The translations under genes and the position numbers were made by a program. Below are positions 1-8,128 of a stretch of DNA of 64,000 bases, in pieces (within the stretch, counting starts at the first letter, position 1; each line of letters opens with the position of its first letter). The stretch is taken from positions 1 to 64,000 of the IMG/VR virus record IMGVR_UViG_3300026488_000019; one strand, written 5' to 3'. Below the pieces are notes generated by a model that did no database searches, was not told where the DNA came from, and was given only the letters and a program-made list of their open reading frames with translations. Source of the stretch: a virus.

Positions 1-1
1 A

Positions 2-169
2 TTACCTAATGGAGTGGACATTCAAGTTAAGTTAGTGAAACAAGATATTAAAGAAATTCCAGTTGAATATGAGTTAGATAGCTTCCAATCTCCTATTGAG
101 TTATTGGAAAATGAAATCAAAGAAGTGTATCCTGATAAAGTTAAGATGTTGAAAGAACTTCTTAAATAA
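2..169 (+). CDS. C-terminal end of a probable SbcD/gp47-like nuclease subunit (partial)
   Basis: An open frame enters from the left window edge and runs 55 codons to a TAA at 167-169. The visible piece is charged and lysine/glutamate-rich, with no catalytic motif, because the nuclease core would lie upstream. The assignment rests on position: the SbcC/gp46-type ATPase follows after one tiny gene, and SbcD normally precedes SbcC in phage and bacterial operons. It could be another protein. Confidence 0.45.
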   Translation, partial: LPNGVDIQVKLVKQDIKEIPVEYELDSFQSPIELLENEIKEVYPDKVKMLKELLK

Positions 170-183
170 TGAGGAGGAGTAAA

Positions 184-345
184 GTGAAAATGGATGTTCA
201 AGATATTATAGATATGATTCAAGTTTGGGATGATATTAGAAAATTAGAGTTTTATAAGCTTTATAATAATGAGAAAAAATTTAAAGAACTGAAAACTTTA
301 GTCTTTCTAATTGAAGAAATTAAAGGAGAAAGAGATGATAGTTAA
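184..345 (+). CDS. small hypothetical protein (53 aa)
   Basis: A short frame starts at GTG 184 (or ATG 190) behind a strong GAGGAGGAG Shine-Dalgarno at 171-179 and ends at TAA 343-345. It overlaps the start of the SbcC-like gene at 335 by 11 nt, suggesting translational coupling. The product is acidic/basic mixed and probably helical, with aromatic residues in the middle. No family is recognised. The ribosome binding site and exact packing between two recombination genes are the reasons for calling it. Confidence 0.6.
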   Translation: MKMDVQDIIDMIQVWDDIRKLEFYKLYNNEKKFKELKTLVFLIEEIKGERDDS

Positions 346-1945
346 GTTTCAAAGTTACTACATAGAAAACTTCCAATCTATTAAGGAACTCTCTGTTAAT
401 CTTGATACCAACAAAGTTTACTGTGTAGTAGGTAAAAATGGTTCAGGCAAGTCCTCTATGTTTGAAGGGTTAATTTGGGTTCTTTATGGTAAGGCTAGAA
501 CTAATAACTTTATCAGACAAGGTTCAGCTTACTGTTGTGGTAGTGTAGAGCTTTCCATTAATGATAAACTAATTCTTATCTCTAGATACAAGAACCATCC
601 TGAACACGGTTCTACTGTTAGAATAAAGATAGATGGTCAAGATTTAGTACTACACACTATTAGAGAAGCTAACAAGAAGATTGAAGAGCTTATAGGTAGC
701 TATGAACTTTTCCAATCCTGTGTTATCCTTACTCAAGGTTTGCCTTACGACTTTACTTCCCTTACTCCTACTACTAGAAAGGTAGTTTTTGAAGAGCTAA
801 TAGGTATAGCTTACTGGGATAAGTGGAAGGAAAAGTTACAGAAGAAGCTCAAGGAGGTTCAAACTCAACTTAACCAGATTCTATTAGAAATCTCTAACCT
901 TGAGAATAAACAAAACTACCTACAAGGTAAGTTAGAGGAGTTAGAAAACCAAACTGGTTTAGACTCTATTAAACAAGAGCTTTCCGAAACTGAATCTACT
1001 AAGTCTAGGATAGAATCAGAACTCAATAACCTACCTGATATAGAGCTTATCTCTATCCAGAATCAACTTTCCCAACTAGAAAGGAAGTTAACCTTATTCC
1101 AAAAAGAATACCAAGAAAAGTTTTCTATCATACAGTCTGGTATATGTCCAACCTGTGGTCAACCTTATCCTGATAGCTTAATAAAGCAAGTTGAAGAAAG
1201 GTTAAAGATTCTTAAGGATAGTATAGTCAAGCTAAAACAACTTAAATCTCAGTTGGAATCCCAAAGAGAGATTGCCTATAAGAGACAAAATTTACTCACT
1301 CAATACCAAACCCTTATGAGAAGGATAAACTCTCTTAAAGAGGCAATAGATAAATCTCAGAGTGATGTTAAAGGTAAGTTAGAAGAGATAACCAGAGAAT
1401 TAGACTTGATCCAAACTGAATTAAAAGACTTACAAGCTAAACAAAATGAATTGGAATCTGATATAGAATTCCTTAATTATGTTATAGATTTACTTAAACC
1501 TTCTTCTCAGTTTAGAACCAACTTGCTTAATAGATATGTAGAAGCTCTTAATACAATTCTAGCAGATTTCTCTATTGAGTTTGAGATTGGGTTCAAATTA
1601 GGTAGAGGATTGGATTTAGAGATTAAGAGGAATAATCAGGTATTGGATTTAAAACAACTCTCAGGAGGGGAAAGGAGGAAGGTTAGTATTGTTATTCTTT
1701 TAGCTTTACAGCAGTTAATGGAAAGGATAGGAGGGATTAGAACTAACCTTCTAGTAGTAGATGAAATCTTTGATGCATTAGATTTAGAGAACCTTCAATT
1801 TGCAGTAGAGTTGTTTACAGGTTTTGAAGGGGAGAAATCAGTATTCATTATTACCCACAATGAAATGCTAAAGGAAATGGTTTCTAATGTTATAGAAGTA
1901 AGAAAGAGTGAGGAAGGGGTTTCTGAGTATTCTAACCTACCTTAA
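335..1945 (+). CDS. SbcC/Rad50-like recombination ATPase (T4 gp46 type)
   Basis: SMC-like ATPase that, with an SbcD/Mre11-type nuclease, processes DNA ends in phage recombination-dependent replication. The 536-aa protein has Walker A GKNGSGKS near residues 33-40, a long coiled coil broken by a zinc-hook CPTC at about residue 270, the ABC signature LSGGE near 442 and Walker B LLVVDEIFDALD near 473-484, then a conserved ITHN-type H-loop. The length is close to T4 gp46 and shorter than bacterial SbcC. ATG 335 was chosen over an in-frame TTG at 311 because AAAGGAGA sits just upstream. Confidence 0.93.
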   Translation: MIVKFQSYYIENFQSIKELSVNLDTNKVYCVVGKNGSGKSSMFEGLIWVLYGKARTNNFIRQGSAYCCGSVELSINDKLILISRYKNHPEHGSTVRIKIDGQDLVLHTIREANKKIEELIGSYELFQSCVILTQGLPYDFTSLTPTTRKVVFEELIGIAYWDKWKEKLQKKLKEVQTQLNQILLEISNLENKQNYLQGKLEELENQTGLDSIKQELSETESTKSRIESELNNLPDIELISIQNQLSQLERKLTLFQKEYQEKFSIIQSGICPTCGQPYPDSLIKQVEERLKILKDSIVKLKQLKSQLESQREIAYKRQNLLTQYQTLMRRINSLKEAIDKSQSDVKGKLEEITRELDLIQTELKDLQAKQNELESDIEFLNYVIDLLKPSSQFRTNLLNRYVEALNTILADFSIEFEIGFKLGRGLDLEIKRNNQVLDLKQLSGGERRKVSIVILLALQQLMERIGGIRTNLLVVDEIFDALDLENLQFAVELFTGFEGEKSVFIITHNEMLKEMVSNVIEVRKSEEGVSEYSNLP

Positions 1946-1949
1946 CCAG

Positions 1950-1986
1950 CCTGATTTTCTCTAGCTAACCTGTTTAGTTTAGTAGA
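1950..1986 (+). promoter_or_regulatory. Bipartite promoter-like motif, copy 1
   Basis: CCTGATTTTCT, 11 nt, then GTTTAGTTTAGTAGA. This is the first of two tandem copies in the gap before the gene at 2067. The same two boxes with the same 11-nt spacing recur eight more times in the window, always in gene-free DNA upstream of early-type genes. Confidence 0.7.
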
Positions 1987-2005
1987 AAGGATAGTTAGCC
2001 TACAA

Positions 2006-2042
2006 CCTGAAATTTAACCTGAATCAGGTTTAGTTTAATAGA
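2006..2042 (+). promoter_or_regulatory. Bipartite promoter-like motif, copy 2
   Basis: CCTGAAATTTA, 11 nt, GTTTAGTTTAATAGA. It ends 24 nt before the ATG of the next gene, with GAGGAGGG as Shine-Dalgarno in between, a spacing that fits a promoter for the 2067-4529 gene group. Confidence 0.72.
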
Positions 2043-2066
2043 AAGATAAGTGATGAGGAGGGTACT

Positions 2067-2324
2067 ATGGGTAGGAGGAGGTTGGAAGGAATACTAAGGA
2101 AGTTCAATGCTATTGTTAAGGAAATCCAAGAGGGTAAAGAGTATTCTGAAGTTTTGTTTGAGGTTAAAGCTTCTGATAGGATTAGTTGGGAAGTACTAGC
2201 TATGGTAGGTAAAGATTGGTCTGAGGTTCTCTACACCAGGAAGAAAGGAGAGTGCTTAACTTCTCTAACTTGGAAGGAAAGAGAAGTTCTTAATAATTTT
2301 GTTAAAGAACTTAGAACTCTTTAA
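2067..2324 (+). CDS. hypothetical protein (85 aa)
   Basis: Starts at ATG 2067 behind GAGGAGGG and two tandem promoter-like motifs, so it is probably the first gene of an early transcript. The product is small, basic at the N-terminus (MGRRR) and predicted mostly helical, with tryptophans at the centre. Its 3' end precedes the methyltransferase start by only 16 nt. No domain is recognised. Confidence 0.7.
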   Translation: MGRRRLEGILRKFNAIVKEIQEGKEYSEVLFEVKASDRISWEVLAMVGKDWSEVLYTRKKGECLTSLTWKEREVLNNFVKELRTL

Positions 2325-2340
2325 AATAGAGGTAGTGGAA

Positions 2341-3078
2341 ATGAAAGTTAATGTTGTTTATGCTAAGTCTTTCTTTGGTTTTGAAGAGATAGAAGATGAA
2401 ACAGTAGATTTAATATTTGCTGATCCTCCTTATGGTATCAGTAGAAACGAAATTCTAAATAACCCTTTGATAGGGTATGAACCTAAAAAAGGAGACTGGG
2501 ATTTAGTTTCAGAAGAATATTTAGAAGAGTTTGCTGAGCAGTTAGTATCAGGTGCAAAAAGAGTTCTCAAACCTGGAGGTAATATAGTTATATCAGGAGT
2601 GTACGGTTCATTAATCCCTTACTTCTTGAAGTTAGAGAAGTATGGTTTTCAGTTTAGACATCACATTATTTGGCACAAAACTAATCCAGCTCCTTCAGTT
2701 CACAGGAGAAGTTTAGTTTACTCCAACGAAATATTACTCTGGTTCAATAAACCAGGAAAATGGTACTTTGATTATGAGTTGTCTAAGACTTATAACAACG
2801 GTAAACAACTTCACGATGTCTGGAACATTCCTGCTGTAAGAAAACAAGCTGGAGTTACGAGGAAGCCTCCTAAGCTATTAGAGATGATAGTTAGGATTTT
2901 ATCTCCTGAAGGAGGATTAGTGGTTGACCCTTGTGTAGGTTCAGGTACCACTATTGAGGTAGCTAGAGAGTGGAATAGAAATTTCATAGCTTATGAAATA
3001 GGAAAAGAACAACTCAATTTACTTAAAACCAAAGGATTTGAAGTAGTGAGGAATGAAGATGAAAGCTATAATCGTTGA
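2341..3078 (+). CDS. DNA methyltransferase (N4-cytosine/N6-adenine, beta class)
   Basis: SAM-dependent amino-methyltransferase. Catalytic motif IV DPPYG is near residue 27 and the SAM-binding motif VDPCVGSGTT lies near the C-terminus, the order typical of beta-class enzymes. In between are the aromatic and basic strands usual for target binding. At 245 aa it is complete. ATG 2341 was chosen over a TTG at 2299 because a GAGG-type site precedes it. It ends in TGA inside the start of the kinase gene. No cognate endonuclease is visible, so it is likely a self-protection or regulatory modification enzyme. The recognition site cannot be read from sequence. Confidence 0.88.
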   Translation: MKVNVVYAKSFFGFEEIEDETVDLIFADPPYGISRNEILNNPLIGYEPKKGDWDLVSEEYLEEFAEQLVSGAKRVLKPGGNIVISGVYGSLIPYFLKLEKYGFQFRHHIIWHKTNPAPSVHRRSLVYSNEILLWFNKPGKWYFDYELSKTYNNGKQLHDVWNIPAVRKQAGVTRKPPKLLEMIVRILSPEGGLVVDPCVGSGTTIEVAREWNRNFIAYEIGKEQLNLLKTKGFEVVRNEDESYNR

Positions 3079-3772
3079 AGGAGCAGATGGGTTAGGTAAA
3101 ACTACTATCAGTAAGTACTTAGCTCAAGTATTAGAATGGGATTGGATTAGACAACCTAATCCTAATAGTATTTTAGGTTGGATAAAAAGAGAAGTAAAGG
3201 AGAATTTTGATTGGAATCCAGTAGAAAGACAATTGTTACATACTTGTTCTAACTTAGTTGATTACTTAACGGTAAAAGAGAATACAGTATTTGATAGGTT
3301 TTGGTTATCTACCTATGTGTACTCTAAAATGTTAGGTATAGATGATAAGATTGTTAACACTTTAGTAAAGATTAATCGTGATGTGTTTGAAAAAGTATTT
3401 AGCGAATATAAAATAGTTATCCTTACTGGAAACCAACCTTTTATTAAAGCTGATAGGGATTACTATGAGAAGAAAGGCAAGTGGGACTTTTTAAACAACC
3501 TATACAAGAACTTACCAGCTCAATTCCCTGATTTGGATATCAAGGTTATAGATGTTACTAGTAAAACTGTTCCAACTATACTTTACGAAGTGTTAGAGAA
3601 AGTTGAACTAGTTCACAAAGTTTCAATAGAGAAGTTTCTTAATGCTTTTGGAGATGAAGAGTTAGTTAAAGCACTGTTGTGGGTCTACGGGATTCTACCA
3701 GATGAAACTCTTGCGGATATAGAATTGCCAATTATTGATGAATGGGTTCAAATAATCCTAAAAGGAGGTTAA
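3059..3772 (+). CDS. Thymidylate kinase-like deoxynucleotide monophosphate kinase
   Basis: P-loop kinase expected to phosphorylate a dNMP, probably dTMP. The N-terminal GADGLGKTT is a P-loop and FDRFW a DRX-type substrate motif of the dTMP kinase family. A C-terminal extension of about 60 residues is helical and acidic, and of unknown role. The start at 3059 has better Shine-Dalgarno spacing (GAGGA) than the ATG at 3053. It overlaps the methyltransferase end. ThyX and ribonucleotide reductase elsewhere in the window make a coherent dNTP supply set. Confidence 0.75.
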   Translation: MKAIIVEGADGLGKTTISKYLAQVLEWDWIRQPNPNSILGWIKREVKENFDWNPVERQLLHTCSNLVDYLTVKENTVFDRFWLSTYVYSKMLGIDDKIVNTLVKINRDVFEKVFSEYKIVILTGNQPFIKADRDYYEKKGKWDFLNNLYKNLPAQFPDLDIKVIDVTSKTVPTILYEVLEKVELVHKVSIEKFLNAFGDEELVKALLWVYGILPDETLADIELPIIDEWVQIILKGG

Positions 3773-3773
3773 G

Positions 3774-4529
3774 ATGGAACTGAAGTACACTGAACCTGTT
3801 AGTGGTAAGGAAAGGGTTATTAAGCTAGTTGACATTAATTTAGTTGAACCTTCTCCATTACAAAGGGAGATTAGCGAAAAACATGTTGATAATTTGGTTA
3901 AGTCTATGACCAAACTAGGTTTCCTAGACCCTCTTATTGGATATGAAAGTAATGGTAAGTACTGGATTGTTAATGGTCAACATAGGCTAATGGCTCTAAA
4001 GAAGTTGGGAGTTAGTGGAGAAATACCTGTTTTAGTAATTCCATTTGAAGATGCTAAGTATATCCTAGACATGAACATTGAAAAAGCTCCTAATGTCAAG
4101 GACAAGTCAATTGAAGCTCTAAAAGTTTATAAAGAGTTTATCAAAACTATACCTAACGAAACTGAGTTTATAGTGGAAGATACTGTTGGAGAGATGTGCT
4201 TAGTAACCTTTGGACTGTGCTACGCTATAGATAATCGCTTTCCAGCTTCTACTTTCTATAACTTAATTAAGAAAATTGATAGAGCTGAAAATGTTCCTCT
4301 TTCAGAAGGATTGGCTCTAAGACAAGAAAGGGCTAATAAGCTAATGGAACTCAGGGAGATTTTCAACCAGAAAAAGCAGGAATTTATTGAAGCTGGTTAT
4401 GATAAGTATCAGGTAGGTAATGTTATTATGAGTTTATCTAATCCTTGGGGGAGAAAGAGGTTGATAGAGGAGAGTTTTGATGAAGGGATTGATATGATTA
4501 TTGAAAAAATGAAAAGTCTTACTCCTTAA
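3774..4529 (+). CDS. ParB/Spo0J-like N-terminal domain protein
   Basis: The first 100 residues carry the ParB fold signature: a QREISEKHVDNLVKSM stretch and NGQHRLMAL, corresponding to the CTP/nucleotide-binding GxxR(H) region. The remaining 150 residues lack the usual ParB HTH and are helical. Such phage ParB-domain proteins may bind DNA, act as nucleases or regulate transcription. It starts 2 nt after the kinase stop behind AAAGGAGGTT, so it is coupled to it. It is the last gene before a hairpin terminator. Confidence 0.75.
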   Translation: MELKYTEPVSGKERVIKLVDINLVEPSPLQREISEKHVDNLVKSMTKLGFLDPLIGYESNGKYWIVNGQHRLMALKKLGVSGEIPVLVIPFEDAKYILDMNIEKAPNVKDKSIEALKVYKEFIKTIPNETEFIVEDTVGEMCLVTFGLCYAIDNRFPASTFYNLIKKIDRAENVPLSEGLALRQERANKLMELREIFNQKKQEFIEAGYDKYQVGNVIMSLSNPWGRKRLIEESFDEGIDMIIEKMKSLTP

Positions 4530-4542
4530 GGCAATTTAACTT

Positions 4543-4566
4543 AGAGCTCCCCAAGAAGGGAGCTCT
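4543..4566 (+). terminator. Hairpin terminator after ParB-like gene
   Basis: A 9-bp perfect stem (AGAGCTCCC with GGGAGCTCT) closes a 6-nt loop, 14 nt after the ParB-like stop. The downstream tail is only moderately T-rich, so termination may be partial. Confidence 0.65.
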
Positions 4567-4603
4567 TATCCTTAACCTAATTAAGTTAAGAGGAGTTAAT
4601 GTT

Positions 4604-4789
4604 ATGGGATTTAAGGAACTGGAAAGGGATTGTAAGGTTGGTAAAGATTGGAAACTGAAGTGTCCAGTATGCCAATCTTCTTATTTGGAAATTTCAGAAT
4701 TCCCAGAGTTTGAAAAGCTTTTATGTACTTGTGGTAAGTGTGGGGTTGATTTTATCCTTTATCCAAAGAGCTATAAGAAAATTGAGTAA
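4604..4789 (+). CDS. Small zinc-binding protein (61 aa)
   Basis: Contains CPVC near residues 20-23 and a C-T-C-G-K-C pattern near 44-49, a four-cysteine zinc ribbon. ATG 4604 follows AGAGGAG. Phage proteins of this size with one ribbon are often host RNA polymerase or nuclease inhibitors, but nothing here shows the target. The stop is 7 nt from the next likely start. Confidence 0.75.
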   Translation: MGFKELERDCKVGKDWKLKCPVCQSSYLEISEFPEFEKLLCTCGKCGVDFILYPKSYKKIE

Positions 4790-4799
4790 TGGAGGTATG

Positions 4800-5294
4800 A
4801 TGGAGTTTAGCTGGTTTGATAGATATTTTGACAATTGCTTAGAATATAATTCTGAAAGTTTAGTTGATGAATTTATTCCTGGTATATGGTATCATTACAT
4901 ATCTACTGATTTTTTACAAGGATATGTAAATTATTTAAAGAATAAAAAGTTTATTATCTTGCTTGATAATGAAAGTATTAGGAAGAAAGCACATATCATT
5001 AATATGTTTAAATCAGAGTTTCACCTTGACATACCTCAGATTTGTGATGTTTTAGACTGTACTTTTGATGTAATTATTTTTGGTAGTACTAAAAAGTATC
5101 ATTGGTGCTTATGGTCGTGTGCTGATGTGAGTAATTCAGGGATTGGAAGAATAGAAAAAGGTGAGATTGATTTAGAGGTAATAAAGAGTGATTTCATTGA
5201 GTTACATGTGAAAAAGTATTTGTTGGTAGAGGGATGGTTTGAAGACTTCATTGATTTGCAAGAGTTTGAAGCAAAAGGGTGGATAACCTTATAA
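4800..5294 (+). CDS. hypothetical protein (164 aa)
   Basis: GGAGG at 4791-4795 places the start at ATG 4800 (ATG 4797 is also possible). The longer in-frame extension upstream overlaps the zinc gene and is not needed. The protein is acidic, rich in aromatic residues and has no recognised motif or membrane segment. It sits between two other small unknown genes in the left early operon. Confidence 0.65.
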   Translation: MEFSWFDRYFDNCLEYNSESLVDEFIPGIWYHYISTDFLQGYVNYLKNKKFIILLDNESIRKKAHIINMFKSEFHLDIPQICDVLDCTFDVIIFGSTKKYHWCLWSCADVSNSGIGRIEKGEIDLEVIKSDFIELHVKKYLLVEGWFEDFIDLQEFEAKGWITL

Positions 5295-5308
5295 ATAAAG
5301 GGATAGCT

Positions 5309-5599
5309 ATGATTACAAAAGAACAATGGGAAAAGGTAATGGAGTGTTTTAGAATGATGAGAAGAATGGGATATGCTTATTCAATTTACTATAAAGAATC
5401 ATTGGTAATAGGAGTACCCAAAAGTGCTGATTATTTCATAATTGAGAAGAGTAATGGAGACTGGGAAAAGGTTTATAGATCAAAGTTTTATTCGTTGCAA
5501 AATTTAATAGAATCATTTACAATTGTTGAACCATTCCGCAAGTATTTTAGTAAATGTAAATCCCATCAACCAGACTATAAATCTGAGGGGAGGGGTTAA
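5309..5599 (+). CDS. hypothetical protein (96 aa)
   Basis: ATG 5309 follows AAAGGGA at an appropriate distance. An in-frame upstream start would overlap the previous gene without a better site. The product has several methionines and aromatic residues near the N-terminus and a basic C-terminus. No family recognised. It ends 2 nt before the lytic transglycosylase gene and is likely cotranscribed. Confidence 0.6.
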   Translation: MITKEQWEKVMECFRMMRRMGYAYSIYYKESLVIGVPKSADYFIIEKSNGDWEKVYRSKFYSLQNLIESFTIVEPFRKYFSKCKSHQPDYKSEGRG

Positions 5600-5601
5600 G
5601 T

Positions 5602-6261
5602 ATGAAATCCAAACTTTTACTAGGTTCTATCTTAACCTTACTAGGGCTTAACTCCATCCTAACCTTATCCTATGTTCACTCTTCCCTACAGGAAACCAAG
5701 ACTCTTATAAAGCAGGTACAGGTTCAGCAGAAGGAAACTCAAGCTAAGCTTAATCAAGAACTTAATGAAGTAAGAAACAGGTTAGTTAACCTAGAAGTTA
5801 AAGTTAATCATTGTGAGACTAAACCAAAACCTTCAGTCCTTAATAAACTAGAGTCTTTTATCAAAGGAGTAAATCCTAGTCTTCCTTCTAACCAAATTAA
5901 CCTGATAGCTAAAAGCTTAGTAGAATCTAGTAAAGAGTTTAATGTTCCTTTATCTATACTAATAGCAGTAGCTTGGCAAGAATCTCATTTTAATCCTTAT
6001 GCCTGTTCTAGTTATGGATGCATAGGAATAATGCAGGTTAATCCTAAAGTGTGGTCTGAAGCTCTTAATATACCTGAATCTTTACTAATCTATCCTGATG
6101 TTAACATTAGGGTTGGAGCTTATATCTTAAGGTACTATTACAACCAAACTGGTAGTTGGAGAAAGGCTATTAGAAGATATTATGGAATTTCTCCTTACGC
6201 CAAAATATATCATGAAAAGGTTTCCGAGAAGATTAGTCTAGTTAAAAGCAAGGTATTATAA
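5602..6261 (+). CDS. Membrane-anchored lytic transglycosylase (SLT, GH23)
   Basis: Cleaves peptidoglycan glycan strands non-hydrolytically. Residues 5-25 form an uncleaved signal anchor, 30-70 a coiled coil, and the C-terminal ~130 residues an SLT domain with catalytic Glu in AWQESHF, a GIMQV motif and a YY-rich end typical of family 1. Two cysteines in CSSYGC could pair. It is the last gene of the left + operon, apart from the - strand lysis cassette that converges on it, so it may serve DNA entry or early wall remodelling rather than lysis. Strong GGAGGGG site. Confidence 0.85.
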   Translation: MKSKLLLGSILTLLGLNSILTLSYVHSSLQETKTLIKQVQVQQKETQAKLNQELNEVRNRLVNLEVKVNHCETKPKPSVLNKLESFIKGVNPSLPSNQINLIAKSLVESSKEFNVPLSILIAVAWQESHFNPYACSSYGCIGIMQVNPKVWSEALNIPESLLIYPDVNIRVGAYILRYYYNQTGSWRKAIRRYYGISPYAKIYHEKVSEKISLVKSKVL

Positions 6262-6287
6262 CCACTATATCTACCTTATAAAACAAA

Positions 6288-6309
6288 GGTTAGAGGTTAA
6301 CCTCTAACC
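6288..6309. terminator. Perfect palindrome between convergent operons
   Basis: A 22-nt perfect palindrome (half-site GGTTAGAGGTT) lies between the + transglycosylase and the - nuclease gene, preceded by AAA and followed by TTT. It contains the TAG stop of the - gene. Position and symmetry fit a bidirectional terminator for both converging transcripts. Confidence 0.75.
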
Positions 6310-6696
6310 CTTTAAGTTTCTTAAACTTTGCTTATCTAGTTTATTCTCATTAATAAAATTAATGACTTTAGAATTTACACTTTCCACTTTACCATCCTTA
6401 ACAATAAAAATCTCCCCTTCCCACCTTCCATATATCCCTGGAACTTTAGATGTTTTAATGAATAAGTCCTGTTGGTTTTCAACTAATAATTTAGTTAGGT
6501 ATTCTTTAACTTGAAATCCAGCTTCTTTCTCTTTTTCATTAGCAGGTCTAAATATTTCTGGAGCATCAAAACCTTTTAACCTAACCTTAATCTTAAAGGA
6601 TAAATAAAAGCCTAAATCAACAGTAAGGATAACTGTATCTCCATCTACAACTTTATCAATAGACTTTACTTTGTAAAGGTAAAGGTTTTGTTTCAT
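6304..6696 (-). CDS. Staphylococcal nuclease-like (SNase/TNase) protein
   Basis: Calcium-dependent phosphodiesterase fold. DGDTV near residue 21, RLKGFDAPE with the metal-ligand Asp and catalytic-side Arg, and YGRWEG with the second Arg match the SNase pattern. At 130 aa it is one domain with no signal peptide, so it would act in the cytoplasm, perhaps on host DNA. ATG 6696 with GAGGTG was preferred to a TTG at 6729 inside the upstream gene. It is the terminal gene of the long - operon. Confidence 0.85.
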   Translation of the reverse strand: MKQNLYLYKVKSIDKVVDGDTVILTVDLGFYLSFKIKVRLKGFDAPEIFRPANEKEKEAGFQVKEYLTKLLVENQQDLFIKTSKVPGIYGRWEGEIFIVKDGKVESVNSKVINFINENKLDKQSLRNLKG

Positions 6697-6706
6697 TTTC
6701 ACCTCT

Positions 6707-7270
6707 TTAATTAACCACTCCTTTTTCAACTACTCTAAATCCATTAGCTAAGCACAGTTCATATACATCTTCTGGAGATTGCCTCCAGTAAGGTATTTCT
6801 TCTGGTAAAACACCTAAATATTGTAGAATAAAGCAAGTTCCAGTAGAACATACAAACTTACCATTAGGTTCTGATTCCTTACCTTTAATAACAAATTTAA
6901 TTATCTCTGTGTAATCGTAAGGTAACCCAGCTTGACAAATAAAATCTAATATTTTGAAGTATTCAGTATAAGTTTCATAGTCTACTTCTTTACCTAAGAC
7001 TACATAAGGAGTACCTTTAGTATGGTAGCTAGGAGTAGTTAATTGCCACTTAGCTCCAAAGATTCCTAAATACTTATGTCTAGTATTTTCCCAAGCTTCT
7101 ACTCTATAATAACCATCTAAATCAAATCCTACATGAGAAAATTTACTCCTAGTAAACCATTTGATAAGCCTGGATATGAATGATATCCCTTGGAAAAATA
7201 TTACTCTGATTAGATAAGGCTTTTCAGAGTCAAGGAATATTTGCTGAAGTTGAGAAGTCTTTAAGGTCAT
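6707..7270 (-). CDS. Permuted NlpC/P60-like (YiiX-type) cysteine peptidase
   Basis: A papain-like fold with circularly permuted catalytic order. FSHVGF (His) with a following RVEAWEN lies near residues 43-63, and the nucleophile is in FVCSTGT near residue 141, as in YiiX/NlpC-P60 permuted enzymes. These cleave amide bonds in peptidoglycan peptides or lipids. No signal sequence is evident, though residues 20-38 are hydrophobic. Between a transglycosylase and a nuclease in the lysis end of the operon it is plausibly a second endolysin activity. Confidence 0.65.
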   Translation of the reverse strand: MTLKTSQLQQIFLDSEKPYLIRVIFFQGISFISRLIKWFTRSKFSHVGFDLDGYYRVEAWENTRHKYLGIFGAKWQLTTPSYHTKGTPYVVLGKEVDYETYTEYFKILDFICQAGLPYDYTEIIKFVIKGKESEPNGKFVCSTGTCFILQYLGVLPEEIPYWRQSPEDVYELCLANGFRVVEKGVVN

Positions 7271-7278
7271 TCTTTACC

Positions 7279-7854
7279 TCACCTACTTAGTTTGAAATAG
7301 TAGTAGTTAATTCTATCTACATAAGTAATAGTTTCCCTACAATGCTTTCCAGTAAATTTACATAAGTTTTCTCTAAATTCCTTCCAATAGTAAGGCCTTC
7401 CTGCATCCTTCCACGCTTTATAAATCCATCCCATACCAGCATTATAACTAGCAAATATGTAGTTAAGTTTTTCTAAATATTCTAGTTTTGGGAACTTCTT
7501 CCTCCACCACTTAGCTATTATCCAATCATATTTAATACCAATAGCAATATTAACTTCTGGAATAAGGAGCAGGTTAGGGTTTTTAATACCTAACCATTTT
7601 CCTGTTTCAGGCATAATCTGCATTAATCCTAGAGCACCTACATAACTTTTAGCTCTAGGATTAAGAGAACTCTCTTGAATAGCTTGAGCTTTAAACCATC
7701 TCCAGTCCAACCACCAAAAATACCTTTTACCATACCTTTGAAAATAAATATCATATTTATGATTGTTAACTACTTGATTGATAGTTAAGCTATAAGCTTG
7801 ATTAGTAAGTATCGTAAGTAGCCAAATAAGAAAGATCAGAATTGACTTCTTCAT
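7279..7854 (-). CDS. Secreted lytic transglycosylase (SLT, GH23), probable endolysin
   Basis: A signal peptide or signal-arrest helix covers residues 4-22. The SLT domain has catalytic Glu in IQESSLNPRA, then GLMQIMP and ASYNAG motifs in the right order, and two cysteines near the C-terminus. With holin and spanin candidates a few genes upstream, it is the best endolysin candidate, exported by its own N-terminal helix (SAR-type is possible). It ends in TGA with an in-frame TAA a few codons later. Confidence 0.82.
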   Translation of the reverse strand: MKKSILIFLIWLLTILTNQAYSLTINQVVNNHKYDIYFQRYGKRYFWWLDWRWFKAQAIQESSLNPRAKSYVGALGLMQIMPETGKWLGIKNPNLLLIPEVNIAIGIKYDWIIAKWWRKKFPKLEYLEKLNYIFASYNAGMGWIYKAWKDAGRPYYWKEFRENLCKFTGKHCRETITYVDRINYYYFKLSR

Positions 7855-7864
7855 AGCTTTCTAC

Positions 7865-8119
7865 CTAAAGCATGAAGTTGGTAAAAGCGTAGATTAATCC
7901 TAAAGCTATTAATCCTATTATTAATCCTGAATAAATAGCTACTGCAACATTGCCTTCTTCAAACACTTTTTTGTGGATGATCTTAAATTCTTTTTGGAAA
8001 ATGTGGAGTACACTCATTCTAGTTAAGGTAATGGTGATTAACGATAACATTATGAATAGCACTAATCCCAAAAGTTTAGAAATAGTTAACATTTGAATTG
8101 GATTAAGGGTTTCCATCAT
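7865..8119 (-). CDS. Two-helix membrane protein, candidate holin
   Basis: 84 aa with hydrophobic segments at about residues 15-33 and 58-81 separated by a charged linker. The second helix has a GNVAVAIYSG stretch that recalls DUF350-type membrane proteins. Size, topology and position between an SLT endolysin and the spanin pair fit a class II holin, but holins share little sequence. Confidence 0.6.
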   Translation of the reverse strand: MMETLNPIQMLTISKLLGLVLFIMLSLITITLTRMSVLHIFQKEFKIIHKKVFEEGNVAVAIYSGLIIGLIALGLIYAFTNFML

Positions 8120-8128
8120 TCTACTCCT

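Noticed and set aside
311-334. TTG start for SbcC-like gene
   Set aside because: The ATG at 335 has AAAGGAGA at the right distance; the extension overlaps the small upstream gene.
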